Shown here: piece after piece, positions 1 to 8,038 of the stretch
Position numbering within the stretch: position 1 is the first letter of the stretch
Layout: each line of letters begins with the position of its first letter
DNA from: Bacteriovorax stolpii
Lineage (GTDB): Bacteria > Bdellovibrionota > Bacteriovoracia > Bacteriovoracales > Bacteriovoracaceae
Reading direction: 5' to 3'
Assembly (NCBI RefSeq): GCF_002872415.1
Contig: NZ_CP025704.1
Location: forward strand, 62,001-126,000
Length of the DNA: 64,000 bases
Notes under the pieces: model-generated
What the model was told of the DNA's origin: nothing
What the model saw: only the letters and a program-made list of their open reading frames with translations
The model's database searches: none
Program-made: the position numbers and the translations under genes

Positions 1-46
1 TTGTTGATACCGCTGCGATAGCAGCAAAAGTTAGCATTTTTTTCAT
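1..46 (-). CDS. Exported protein, N-terminal fragment (cut by window edge)
   Basis: The minus strand from position 46 reads ATG and then a basic, hydrophobic start (MKKMLTFAAIAAVST) that looks like a Sec signal peptide. An AAGGA ribosome-binding site lies just upstream, around 53-57. Only 15 codons fall inside the window, so the mature protein cannot be identified. It is divergent from the PilZ gene at 216, and the 169 nt between them must hold both promoters. Confidence 0.6.
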   Translation of the reverse strand, partial: MKKMLTFAAIAAVST

Positions 47-215
47 TGTTCATCCTTGTATGAGTTATTGATAAGAAAAAATGTATGGAAATAGTTTACT
101 CAGACTTTATCTGCTTTGTGTATCAATTTTTTGTTAAGATTCTTTAAAAAAGTCAGAAATCACTTCATAATAAAGATGTAAGAATATTTCTCAAATCGAA
201 GAAGAATAAAAGTAA

Positions 216-935
216 ATGGAATCAATCGAACTTAATTTTAGATACGAAACTAAAACAATCAAGTTTTTGATGCGCTCTTTTTTCTTTCTTATTCACTTGG
301 CCATAATGACAGAAATCGTGGCCACTCCAAAGTTTCGCCTCTTCATTCGATTGCTTTTTTTCTTATGGCTCGCTAAGCCTTACTACAGCACAATCAAACA
401 TCGTTATTATACCTATTGGTCATTTTCTGCTCTGCTCTTTTGTTATTTGCTCTTTAAAATCTATGAGCAATTCTACATTTTAGATAATGAACATATTGGT
501 ATCCTCTACCTCATCTCGACACTTATTCTTGTCTTTAAGATGTATCTTCTTTCCTCTCCTATTTACTACCCTGTCGTCAGTTGGTGGGAATATGACTTTA
601 GATACAGAGATGATTTAAAGATCTCTATTAAGTCAGGTGAGAATGAATTTGCAGCTCGACTAACAGATCTTCGACGTCAGGCAGGGTGTGTGGCCAGCTT
701 CTCAGAGTTGAAACTTGGTGAAGAAATTGTTATCAATGCAGCACTTGATGAGGATAACGTATTACTTCGCGGAGTGGTGATGAGTAAAAGGCGCGATGTG
801 ATCGGACGCCCTATCATCTATGGTGTTCAATTCAAGTTTGATAGTAAGAGTAATAAGAAGCGCTACATTCACCTGGAGCGTTTGTGGAAAAAGCAGAAAA
901 ATAATAAGCGCAAGATGAAGTTTGCTCATGTCTAA
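216..935 (+). CDS. Membrane protein with divergent C-terminal PilZ-like domain
   Basis: 239 aa. The N-terminal half holds about four hydrophobic segments (roughly residues 17-35, 41-58, 67-83 and 96-115), so it should sit in the inner membrane. The cytoplasmic C-terminal part (about 130-225) has the length and beta-rich pattern of a PilZ domain, ending in a strand followed by basic residues. PilZ domains bind cyclic di-GMP through an RxxxR motif and a D/NxSxxG motif. Here the first is not recognisable and the second is degenerate (SFSELKLG region), so nucleotide binding is doubtful. The last 8 nt overlap the tadA start at 928, suggesting co-transcription. The AG-rich stretch before the ATG is a modest ribosome-binding site. 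Function is unknown beyond a possible signalling role. Confidence 0.6.
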   Translation: MESIELNFRYETKTIKFLMRSFFFLIHLAIMTEIVATPKFRLFIRLLFFLWLAKPYYSTIKHRYYTYWSFSALLFCYLLFKIYEQFYILDNEHIGILYLISTLILVFKMYLLSSPIYYPVVSWWEYDFRYRDDLKISIKSGENEFAARLTDLRRQAGCVASFSELKLGEEIVINAALDEDNVLLRGVVMSKRRDVIGRPIIYGVQFKFDSKSNKKRYIHLERLWKKQKNNKRKMKFAHV

Positions 936-1407
936 AAATATTAATGATCATTTATGGCTAATGGATGAAGCTTTGAAAGAAGCTCACAAAGCTTATCGCG
1001 AAGACGAAGTCCCTATAGGGGCAGTGATCGTTGATTCAGAGGGCACAATTATTTCGCGAGCTCATAACCAAAAAGAGAAAGTTCATAATCCCTGCGGACA
1101 CGCAGAGATCCTGGCGATTACAGAGGCCGCGAAAAAATTAAACAACTGGCGTTTATTGAATTGTTCGATTTATGTCACGCTTGAGCCTTGCCCGATGTGT
1201 TTGAGCGCCCTTGTTCAAGCGCGTATCAGTCATCTTTATTTTGGAGCTTATGATACAAAAGGTGGGGCCTTGAGTTTGAATTATAATTTTTATAAAGATC
1301 AAAAGCTTAACCACAGCTTCCCTGTCATGGGTGGTCTTCGCCACTTCGAATGTTCAAAGCTACTTTCGACTTTTTTTAAAGAGAAGCGCACTAGTTATAA
1401 ATTTTAA
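928..1407 (+). CDS. tadA: tRNA-specific adenosine deaminase TadA
   Basis: 159 aa. Zinc-dependent deaminase that converts A34 to inosine in the tRNA-Arg(ACG) anticodon, in the cytoplasm. The signature HAE (H58, E60) and PCxxC (C88, C91) motifs of the CDA/TadA fold are both present, the Glu being the proton shuttle and His/Cys/Cys the zinc ligands. Length matches the family (150-170 aa). An in-frame TTG lies 6 nt earlier, but the ATG at 928 is preferred. The start overlaps the end of the PilZ gene by 8 nt, so translation may be coupled. The convergent TSUP gene ends 3 nt downstream. CDA-family guanine or cytosine deaminases are alternatives, but the spacing and N-terminal pattern (MDEALKEA, EVPIGAVIV) favour TadA. 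Confidence 0.93.
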   Translation: MSKNINDHLWLMDEALKEAHKAYREDEVPIGAVIVDSEGTIISRAHNQKEKVHNPCGHAEILAITEAAKKLNNWRLLNCSIYVTLEPCPMCLSALVQARISHLYFGAYDTKGGALSLNYNFYKDQKLNHSFPVMGGLRHFECSKLLSTFFKEKRTSYKF

Positions 1408-1410
1408 AAA

Positions 1411-2133
1411 TTATTTTCCAAATAACATCGCCAGGCCGCTAATCAAGATGAAAAAGCTTACAATCTTTTCAAATTGTTTCTGATTGATTCTGGAGAGGAT
1501 TCTTTTTCCAACTACAGAACCTAAAAAAGCAGCGATCATCATCAGAGGAATGTAGAACCATTGAGACCAATCCATAAAGCCGTTACTGATATATAAGATT
1601 GCTCTAAGTAAATCTCCTCCGAAATCAATAAAGGCAGACAAAGCGACAAAGGTGTCTTTGGAAATGGCCATGTTGCTTAAAACAATTCCTCGAATGGCCC
1701 CACCAGTTCCGATAAGGCCGGTTAAAAAACCTGAAATCCCCAGAAGCGAGAAAGAGGTCTTGGTAGAAAAAGTCTTGGTCATTTCTTTTGAAAAGAACTT
1801 AAAGATAGCGAAAATAACCAGGAATAGACCCAGGGCCTTTTCTAACCATGAACTGGAAAAATAAATGGCCATCGTTGCACCAATTCCAGTCATCACAATA
1901 GAAGGAAGGGCGTACCGGATAAAACGTTTTAAATTTATTTCGCTTTTAAAAAGATAAATCTTGGAAATATTTCCAAAGCAATGAAGGATAGATGTTATCG
2001 CCAGGACGAGTTTTAAGCTTTCAAAAAAAGTGGCCAGTGGGACAAAAAATGTAGAGGAACCAAACCCGCTTAAAGTGCCAAGTACTTCCGATATAAAGGC
2101 GCTAAAAGCGATGATCCAATCGTGTGTTTGCAT
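1411..2133 (-). CDS. TSUP family (TauE/SafE) membrane transporter
   Basis: 240 aa polytopic inner-membrane protein with about eight hydrophobic segments in two halves. Each half carries the glycine-rich motif of the TauE/SafE family: GTLSGFGSSTFFVPL near the N-terminus and LTGLIGTGGAIRG near residue 140. Members export or import sulfite, sulfoacetate or related organosulfur anions, but substrate cannot be assigned from sequence. The start codon is separated from the stop of the upstream HAD phosphatase gene by a single base (TAA-T-ATG), so the two form a translationally coupled pair. Its 3' end faces tadA. Length is slightly short but within the family range. Confidence 0.85.
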   Translation of the reverse strand: MQTHDWIIAFSAFISEVLGTLSGFGSSTFFVPLATFFESLKLVLAITSILHCFGNISKIYLFKSEINLKRFIRYALPSIVMTGIGATMAIYFSSSWLEKALGLFLVIFAIFKFFSKEMTKTFSTKTSFSLLGISGFLTGLIGTGGAIRGIVLSNMAISKDTFVALSAFIDFGGDLLRAILYISNGFMDWSQWFYIPLMMIAAFLGSVVGKRILSRINQKQFEKIVSFFILISGLAMLFGK

Positions 2134-2134
2134 A

Positions 2135-2821
2135 TTAGCTCAGTATTTTTTTTACTTGTGATAAAGAATGAGCTTCGTATGTCGGTTTTAAGTCTGATGT
2201 GTTGGGTGTTTTATGTTGGTTGAACCAAAGTGAATCAATGCCAAAATTATGAGCTCCAAGAATGTCGGCATCAAAGCGGTCCCCGATAATAATAGTAGAT
2301 TCCTTAACAAAGTTCTTAGACCTGCTGGCCGCAAATTCAAAAAAGCGAACATCCGGTTTGGCAAATCCACACTCTTCAGACACAGCGATAAAGTCAATGT
2401 AGTCTTTTAGCTCAGAGTTTTTAATTCTCTCTCTTTGAGTGTACTCAATTCCGTTTGTGATGATTCCCACTTCACCGAATTGCTTAACGTGTCTTAGAAC
2501 TTCAACGGCACCATCGATCAAGACAACGTGCTTGGGAAGTTGTTCAAGGTAAAACTCCGACATTTTGTGCGGAGGAATTTCAATTTTATGAATGTCGAGA
2601 GTTCTTTTGAAACGCTCAACTTTTAAAAAGTCTTTATCGACTTCTCCTCTTTCAAGTTGTTTCCATAGATGATTGTTTTCTGTTTTGTATGTTTTGTGGA
2701 TTTCTTCTAAAAGATCTTTTACACCAAAGTGAATAAATGTCTGAGTGAAACACAATTTTTCTGAAGCTTGGAAATCAAGAAGTGTGTCGTCGAGGTCGAA
2801 GAGAAAAAGATTGTATTTCAT
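2135..2821 (-). CDS. HAD-superfamily hydrolase, YjjG/YfnB-type nucleotidase-like
   Basis: 228 aa from the ATG at 2821, which has GGAG eight bases upstream; an in-frame TTG at 2836 lacks such support. HAD motifs are clear: motif I DLDDTLLDF with the nucleophile and acid/base Asp close to the N-terminus, motif II ITNG near residue 120, the motif III Lys in the GFAKPD segment, and motif IV GDRFDADILGA near the C-terminus. The helical cap between motifs I and II and the overall length fit the subfamily that includes the pyrimidine 5'-nucleotidase YjjG. Substrate is inferred only from family resemblance; phosphoglycolate phosphatase-like activity is an alternative. It forms an operon with the downstream TSUP transporter. 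Confidence 0.82.
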   Translation of the reverse strand: MKYNLFLFDLDDTLLDFQASEKLCFTQTFIHFGVKDLLEEIHKTYKTENNHLWKQLERGEVDKDFLKVERFKRTLDIHKIEIPPHKMSEFYLEQLPKHVVLIDGAVEVLRHVKQFGEVGIITNGIEYTQRERIKNSELKDYIDFIAVSEECGFAKPDVRFFEFAASRSKNFVKESTIIIGDRFDADILGAHNFGIDSLWFNQHKTPNTSDLKPTYEAHSLSQVKKILS

Positions 2822-2938
2822 GAGAGAAAACTCCAATTACAAAAAAGTGCCTAATGACTTGGGTATGATATTTCATTGACATGAAAATGTCTGCCTTCAT
2901 AATGATTATGCCATAAAAAACCCAACCCTGAGGAGTTT

Positions 2939-3943
2939 ATGAAGAAGATTATTTGTTTATTGTCTCTCGCTCTACTTGCATCGTGTGCAACAAAAAAAAT
3001 TGTGACAACGGAAAAACCACAAACAGGCTTCGATGCTGTTTTGAGTGGGTATAATTACCCTTTTCCCGTAAGTTCTTATGTCTTTGAAACACAAGGACAG
3101 AAATTGCAGATGAGTTATATGGATATCAAACCGGCCGGTGATGTGAAAAAAACCGTGGTGATGTTCCATGGAAAAAACTTCGGTGGATTTTACTTTGAGC
3201 CAATCGTAAAAGAACTGGTTGGCAAAGGATTTCGCGTTATCGTTCCTGATCAAATTGGTTTTGGAAAATCATCAAAACCGGAACATTTCCAGTACTCATT
3301 CCAATTGCTCGCTCGTTTAACAGATGACCTTCTAAAACAATTGGGAGTGCAGGAATTCACGCTTGTCGGTCACTCAATGGGTGGAATGCTGGCTACAAGA
3401 TACGCGCTGATGTATCCAGAGAAAGTGAAAAAACTTGTGCTCGTTAACCCAATTGGACTTGAAGATTACAAATTGCTTGCTCCATACAAGACAGTGGATG
3501 AACTTTACGCTGGCGAATTAAAAAACAACGAAGACAAAATCCGCGATTATCAAAAAGCGGCCTATTACGATGGAAATTGGAAAGCAGAATATGAACCGAT
3601 GATTGTTCCTGCTGTTGGTTGGACTAAGGGGCCAGACCATGCACTTGTGGCAAGAAATGCGGCCTTAACTGCAGAATTAATTTATACGCAGCCAGTAGTT
3701 TATGAGTTTAAAAAACTGAAGATGAAGACGACTCTAATCAATGGCGATAGAGATAAAACGGCTATTGGGAAAGCATGGGCGTCACCAGAAAACCAGAAGA
3801 TTATGGGTAACTATCCGAAGCTTGGGCCAGAAGTGGCTAAAATGATTCCGCAAGGGAAGCTCATTTCGATGAAAGGACTCGGACATGTGCCATTCGTCGA
3901 AGACTTTTCTGGCTTCATGAAACTCTTTGTTCCAGAGTTATAG
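2939..3943 (+). CDS. Alpha/beta-hydrolase lipoprotein
   Basis: 334 aa. The N-terminus is a lipoprotein signal peptide with lipobox LASC (acylated Cys16), so the protein should be membrane-anchored in the periplasm. The body is a standard alpha/beta hydrolase: oxyanion region MFHGKNFGG near residue 75, nucleophile elbow GHSMGG with Ser146, an acid in the NGDRD segment near residue 270, and catalytic His316 in GLGHVPF. It resembles haloalkane dehalogenase or epoxide hydrolase relatives, but the Ser nucleophile points to an esterase, lipase or peptidase-like enzyme. Substrate unknown. It stands alone, divergent from the HAD gene and followed by the SRP RNA gene. A GAGG ribosome-binding site precedes the ATG. 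Confidence 0.85.
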   Translation: MKKIICLLSLALLASCATKKIVTTEKPQTGFDAVLSGYNYPFPVSSYVFETQGQKLQMSYMDIKPAGDVKKTVVMFHGKNFGGFYFEPIVKELVGKGFRVIVPDQIGFGKSSKPEHFQYSFQLLARLTDDLLKQLGVQEFTLVGHSMGGMLATRYALMYPEKVKKLVLVNPIGLEDYKLLAPYKTVDELYAGELKNNEDKIRDYQKAAYYDGNWKAEYEPMIVPAVGWTKGPDHALVARNAALTAELIYTQPVVYEFKKLKMKTTLINGDRDKTAIGKAWASPENQKIMGNYPKLGPEVAKMIPQGKLISMKGLGHVPFVEDFSGFMKLFVPEL

Positions 3944-3982
3944 CCTTGACACAAGGCCCGTTAATTTACTAAGATGCCCTCG

Positions 3983-4079
<97 letters not shown>

Positions 4080-4172
4080 TTCTTGTAATTCCATTTACTA
4101 ATTCCGCTAAATTTAATACCTTTTAATCTGGAAAAAATTCTTTCGATTTCCTAAGCAATTTTAAGGAATAAA

Positions 4173-5891
4173 ATGTCATACCAAGTTTTGGCCAGGAAAT
4201 GGCGTCCTAAAAAATTTCAAGATGTGATCGGACAATCGCACGTTACCCGCTCGCTTCAAAACGCTATTGCTAAAAATAAAATCGGCCATGCTTACATGAT
4301 GGTCGGAACTCGCGGTGTTGGTAAAACATCTGTGGCGAGAATTTTTGCTAAAGCTATCCGTTGTGAAACTATCACTGCTGACATCAATGCCTGTGGGACT
4401 TGTCCTGCTTGTTTAGATTTCGATACAGAAACATCGATGAACGTTATTGAAATCGATGGAGCTTCAAATAACAGTGTTGATAACATCCGCGATCTTATCA
4501 GCAACGTTCACTACCTGCCGACTTCGGGGCGTTTTAAAGTTTACATCATCGATGAAGTGCATATGCTTTCAACCAATGCTTTCAACGCTCTTTTAAAAAC
4601 CCTGGAAGAGCCACCTGCTCACGTTGTCTTTATTTTTGCCACAACTGAAGCACAGAAACTTTTAGGGACAGTTCTTTCTCGCTGCCAGCGTTTTGATTTT
4701 AGAAACGTTTCGGTTGAAACCTTAGCAAATCATGTAAAAGAAATTTCTAAGATAGAAGGAATTAAGTTTGAACAAGAAGAACTTATTCAGCAGTTAGCGG
4801 TTCTTGGGAGAGGGTCTGTGCGCGACACACTTTCTCTTCTTGATCAGGTACTGACATTCTCAGAAGACAATTTCATCAAAGAAGAAACGCTGACAACATC
4901 TCTTGGTGTTGCCGGGCCCAAAGCGATCAGTGGAATCATTGAAGCGATTTATGCCGGGAATACGGCAGAGCTTAGCCGTGTATACGGAAGACTGTTAAAC
5001 GAAAACGTACCGGTTAAAAACATTGCCAGCTCACTTTTAGATGAGCTGTTTAATAACTTAAAAAAGAAAAGTACGTTGGGTGAAGCAGAGTTAATCTGGA
5101 TTTACGAAACAGTGGCCAGAGAAACAACATGGATCTTCAATTCTATTTCTCCGGAAAAAGCGTTTGAAGTCCTGATGTACAAAGTGGCCTTGAGAAGAAG
5201 TTTCTTTAACCAAAAGATTGCCGGTTCACAAAATGTAGCAGTGGCATCATCAACAGCAGCACCTGAAGCGAAACAAGCAACTCCTACGCCAGTAGCAGTT
5301 GTCGAAGAAGCTCCAAAAGAAATGAGTGTTGCTCAAAAACTTGAAACACTGATGTCGGAAATTGCCAGCGAAAGAGATGCGGTAATTGCGCCAGCTAATG
5401 TTGAAGCAAAAAAAGAAACACCGACAGCAACACCTGCTCAGGTTGCTAAACCTGTTGGAAAAAAAGATTTAACGTGGGAAGGATTTTTAAATGATCTTTC
5501 AGCGCGCTCTCCTGCTTCGGCTTCAAACCTGGAGCAAGGAAATACATTAAACCCTCTTCGCCTGGAAAATGGTTATTTGAATATCGAACTTGGCTTTGGT
5601 TTTTCCGGCCAGGTGTTTATGGACTATTTAAATGAACCGGAAGTTTTTCAGAAGGTTTTAAACCATCTGAGTGAGTACTTTGAAGTTGAGACAAACAACA
5701 TCAAGCTTGAGCTGGTTCAGGTGACTCAGAAAGAAGATTTTGTAACTCAGGCAGAAATCAGAGAACAAAAAGCTCAGATGACAATGCAGGATCGCGTGGA
5801 AGAGTTTAAGAGCAACCCGCTTTTAAAAGAAGCAGAGAAAATTTTTAATTCGAAAGTAGATAAAGTTATTTTAGATAATTCAAAGAAGTGA
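4173..5891 (+). CDS. dnaX: DNA polymerase III subunit tau (and possibly gamma)
   Basis: 572 aa clamp-loader ATPase of the replisome. N-terminal AAA+ module: Walker A GTRGVGKT (45-52), four zinc-binding cysteines (C64, C74, C77, C80), Walker B IIDEVH (125-130) and sensor-1/SRC motif (169-171). Residues to about 360 form the clamp-loader domains. Residues 370-430 are an Ala/Pro/Thr/Lys-rich linker, and the rest is a tau-specific C-terminal part. Two in-frame A AAA AAA heptamers (5408-5414 and 5459-5465) flank a small hairpin in the linker. Slippage at the first would give a 425-residue gamma-like product. A short hairpin (5899-5915) follows the stop, then ebfC and recR, the usual order. Confidence 0.96.
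   Translation: MSYQVLARKWRPKKFQDVIGQSHVTRSLQNAIAKNKIGHAYMMVGTRGVGKTSVARIFAKAIRCETITADINACGTCPACLDFDTETSMNVIEIDGASNNSVDNIRDLISNVHYLPTSGRFKVYIIDEVHMLSTNAFNALLKTLEEPPAHVVFIFATTEAQKLLGTVLSRCQRFDFRNVSVETLANHVKEISKIEGIKFEQEELIQQLAVLGRGSVRDTLSLLDQVLTFSEDNFIKEETLTTSLGVAGPKAISGIIEAIYAGNTAELSRVYGRLLNENVPVKNIASSLLDELFNNLKKKSTLGEAELIWIYETVARETTWIFNSISPEKAFEVLMYKVALRRSFFNQKIAGSQNVAVASSTAAPEAKQATPTPVAVVEEAPKEMSVAQKLETLMSEIASERDAVIAPANVEAKKETPTATPAQVAKPVGKKDLTWEGFLNDLSARSPASASNLEQGNTLNPLRLENGYLNIELGFGFSGQVFMDYLNEPEVFQKVLNHLSEYFEVETNNIKLELVQVTQKEDFVTQAEIREQKAQMTMQDRVEEFKSNPLLKEAEKIFNSKVDKVILDNSKK
5408..5465 (+). promoter_or_regulatory. Candidate -1 programmed frameshift element in dnaX
   Basis: Seven adenines in the A AAA AAA phase occur at 5408-5414 and again at 5459-5465. 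Between them AGCAA (5426-5430) can pair with TTGCT (5443-5447) and CCT (5433-5435) with AGG (5440-5442), giving a bulged hairpin 11 nt after the first heptamer. A -1 slip at the first heptamer adds 11 codons and stops at TAA 5447-5449. No Shine-Dalgarno-like stimulator was seen upstream, so this is a candidate only. Confidence 0.4.
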
Positions 5892-5898
5892 GTAAAAA

Positions 5899-5915
5899 AT
5901 GCTCCAATGGAGCAT
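5899..5915. repeat. Perfect inverted repeat between dnaX and ebfC
   Basis: ATGCTCC (5899-5905), AAT loop, GGAGCAT (5909-5915). A 7-bp stem starting eight bases after the dnaX stop. No T-run follows, so it is more likely an RNA processing or stability hairpin than a terminator. Confidence 0.5.
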
Positions 5916-5984
5916 GTTACTTCGCGATGAAAACGTTATGAGAAAGACGTATTTTTAAGAGTTTTACGAACAAAGGAGAAGAAT

Positions 5985-6296
5985 ATGAAAGGAATGCAAA
6001 ACTTAATGAAACAAGCTCAACAAATGCAGCAGAAAATGGCTACATTACAAAAAGAGCTTGAGTCTCGCGAACTAGAAACTTCTTCTGGTGGTGGGATGAT
6101 CAAAATCAAAATCACAGGGAAACAACAAATCGTTTCTATTTCAATCAACAAAGAGTGCGTAGACCCTAACGATGTTGCCAGCCTTGAAGAACTGGTAAAA
6201 ACAGCTGTTAACCAGTCAATCAAAGAATCACAAGATATGGTATCGGCAGCGATGTCAAAAGTTACTGGTGGAATCAACATCCCAGGAATGTTCTAA
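5985..6296 (+). CDS. ebfC: YbaB/EbfC family nucleoid-associated protein
   Basis: 103 aa. Small dimeric DNA-binding protein of the YbaB/EbfC family, encoded between dnaX and recR in a great many bacteria. The N-terminus (NLMKQAQQMQQKMATLQKEL) is the family's first helix, followed by the glycine-rich turn SSGGGMIKIKITGKQQIVSISI and a C-terminal helix. Full family length. A strong AAAGGAGAAG site precedes the ATG. The stop codon is 3 nt before recR. Known members bind DNA and compact or regulate it; no catalytic role is expected. Confidence 0.95.
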   Translation: MKGMQNLMKQAQQMQQKMATLQKELESRELETSSGGGMIKIKITGKQQIVSISINKECVDPNDVASLEELVKTAVNQSIKESQDMVSAAMSKVTGGINIPGMF

Positions 6297-6299
6297 TCT

Positions 6300-6893
6300 A
6301 TGGAATTACCAGAAAAACTTTTAAAGGTTGTAAGACAGTTTTCTCGCCTTCCTGGAGTGGGCGAGAAGACGGCCCTGCGCCAGTCGCTGATCATGACAAA
6401 ATGGAACAAGGAAGACCTGGTTCATTTTGCTGAAGCGGTTAAAGCACTCGCTGAACTAAATCACTGTGAAAAGTGCGGAATGTTCTGCGATGATAAGCTT
6501 TGCAAGATCTGTCTGGATTACGGCAGAAGCCATTCAAAAACACTTTGTGTTGTTGAGTCGGTGACTGACTGTCTGGCCATTGAGCGAAGCGGGAACTTTA
6601 AAGGTAAATTTCATATTCTCTTTGGTGTTCTAAACCCATTGTTGGGAATTGGACCTGATGAGCTTAAGCTGGATCAATTTATCGACCGCGTGAAAAACGA
6701 AGAGATCGAAGAAGTGATCCTGGCAGTAAACCCTTCGGTTGAAGGGGATGCAACTTGTGCTTACATTAAACAAATGCTGCCGGATAGTGTTCGTGTTGAC
6801 CGTATTGGGTTTGGGATTCCAATGGGCGGAAGCCTGGAGTTCGTCGATGCCCTGACGATTACCAAAGCGCTTGAAAACCGCAGGCATTTATAA
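6300..6893 (+). CDS. recR: Recombination mediator RecR
   Basis: 197 aa, the normal RecR length. Works with RecO (and RecF) to load RecA on SSB-coated single strands at gaps. Visible parts: an N-terminal helix-hairpin-helix (RLPGVGEKTALR, about 16-27), a zinc finger with C56, C59, C68 and C71, and a Toprim domain starting at LCVVES near residue 82 and running through the NPSVEGDAT segment. The C-terminal Walker-B-like region is also recognisable (IPMGGSLEFVD). Three bases separate it from ebfC, and the next gene starts 5 nt after its stop, so dnaX-ebfC-recR-roadblock-mglA appears to be one transcription unit. Confidence 0.96.
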   Translation: MELPEKLLKVVRQFSRLPGVGEKTALRQSLIMTKWNKEDLVHFAEAVKALAELNHCEKCGMFCDDKLCKICLDYGRSHSKTLCVVESVTDCLAIERSGNFKGKFHILFGVLNPLLGIGPDELKLDQFIDRVKNEEIEEVILAVNPSVEGDATCAYIKQMLPDSVRVDRIGFGIPMGGSLEFVDALTITKALENRRHL

Positions 6894-6898
6894 GTTGG

Positions 6899-7438
6899 AT
6901 GATGATGACAAATAGAACGAGCAAAATTCCAAAGTATGTACAGGCCTTTTTTGAATCGTGCGAGATCGATGAAAAGATCAATCGCTTTTCATTCTTTATG
7001 ATTAGAGCTGACGGTGTGGTCCTTTATCACAACAACAATCTGGCCAACTCACTTTCAAAGTCTTCTATTGGAGCTTTGTTAAGTGGTGTGTGGCAGGCCT
7101 CAAAAGCGCTGTCAGAGTTCATTCCTAAAGAAGAAGCAAAAGAAGGTTACAGACTGAGTTTTGATACGTCTTCACAGGGTATCTATATCGTACCAATTTC
7201 TACTGATATGGAAGAGCTCTATTTAGGTCTGATTTATCACGATGAAGTGAACCCAGGTTTCATTAAAAACAAAATGAGAGAGATGGCAGCAAGTTTCAGT
7301 GAATTCTTAAACCAAGAGTTGAAAGATCACCGTGCTACTCAAGAAAAAACAAACAAAGCATTTGATAAGAGCGAGTATCTGTTTGGCGATATTTCCGATG
7401 CGGAAATGGATAGATTATTTGCGTTCATTAAAAATTAA
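6899..7438 (+). CDS. Roadblock/LC7-like protein upstream of mglA
   Basis: 179 aa, cytoplasmic. The N-terminal 120 residues have the alternating strand-helix-strand pattern of the roadblock/LC7 fold: a strand with FFMIRADGVVLYH, then the SSIGALLSGVWQASKALSEF helix typical of small-GTPase partner proteins, then further strands. The C-terminal 50 residues are charged and probably helical. It sits 9 nt before mglA. In Myxococcus the roadblock protein MglB is the GTPase-activating protein of MglA, so a regulator-of-MglA role is inferred from fold and position. Homology to MglB itself is too weak to claim by eye. Three successive ATGs (6899, 6902, 6905) are possible starts and the upstream Shine-Dalgarno site is weak. 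Confidence 0.65.
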   Translation: MMMTNRTSKIPKYVQAFFESCEIDEKINRFSFFMIRADGVVLYHNNNLANSLSKSSIGALLSGVWQASKALSEFIPKEEAKEGYRLSFDTSSQGIYIVPISTDMEELYLGLIYHDEVNPGFIKNKMREMAASFSEFLNQELKDHRATQEKTNKAFDKSEYLFGDISDAEMDRLFAFIKN

Positions 7439-7447
7439 GGTAAGGCC

Positions 7448-8038
7448 ATGTCTTTTGTAAATTATGTAAATAAAGAAGTTAACTGCAAGATTGTCTATTA
7501 CGGGCCAGGGCTTGGTGGAAAGACGACAAACATCCAGTATGTTTATCAAAAAACCAGCGGTGACAGTAAAGGCAATATCATTTCACTTAATACAGAAAAC
7601 GAAAGAACGCTTTTCTTTGACTTCCTCCCTCTGGATTTAGGCGAGATCCGCGGTTTTAAAACGCGTTTTCACCTCTACACTGTTCCCGGGCAGGTTTTCT
7701 ATGAGGCTTCAAGAAAGCTGATTCTAAGAGGTGTGGACGGAGTTGTTTTCGTGGCTGACTCACAGGTTGAGCGTATGGAAGCAAACATTGAGTCACTTAA
7801 ATCCCTAGAGAAGAACCTGACAGATCAAGGTTACGACATCACTAAAATCCCTCTGGTCATGCAGTGGAATAAAAGAGACCTTCCTAATACAACGGCGATT
7901 AAAGACCTGCACAATGCACTTAATAAGTGGGGCGTGCCCGAGTTTGAAGCTGTAGCAGTTAAAGGAAATGGTGTTTTTGATACGCTGAAGATGATTTCAA
8001 AATTAGTTCTAATGAATCTTAAAGGTGGATTAGAGTAA
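7448..8038 (+). CDS. mglA: Ras-like GTPase MglA
   Basis: 196 aa, the typical MglA length. Small GTPase that sets polarity: it controls gliding and pilus reversals in Myxococcus, and is required for efficient prey invasion in Bdellovibrio. Motifs: P-loop GPGLGGKTT (19-27), switch-II/PM3 region TVPGQVFYEASRKLILRG beginning at T78 (the TVPGQ form is characteristic of MglA), and the base-specificity motif NKRD (141-144). Preceded by a roadblock-like gene (9-nt gap), consistent with a GTPase/regulator pair. The last 9 nt overlap the convergent hydrolase gene. A GGTAAGG site lies before the ATG. Confidence 0.95.
   Translation: MSFVNYVNKEVNCKIVYYGPGLGGKTTNIQYVYQKTSGDSKGNIISLNTENERTLFFDFLPLDLGEIRGFKTRFHLYTVPGQVFYEASRKLILRGVDGVVFVADSQVERMEANIESLKSLEKNLTDQGYDITKIPLVMQWNKRDLPNTTAIKDLHNALNKWGVPEFEAVAVKGNGVFDTLKMISKLVLMNLKGGLE

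Noticed and set aside
5060-5066. A AAA AAG heptamer, identical to the E. coli dnaX slippery site, in the correct frame
   Set aside because: It lies at codon 296, inside clamp-loader domain III. The -1 product would stop after six codons and could not form a normal gamma subunit, so chance is more likely.
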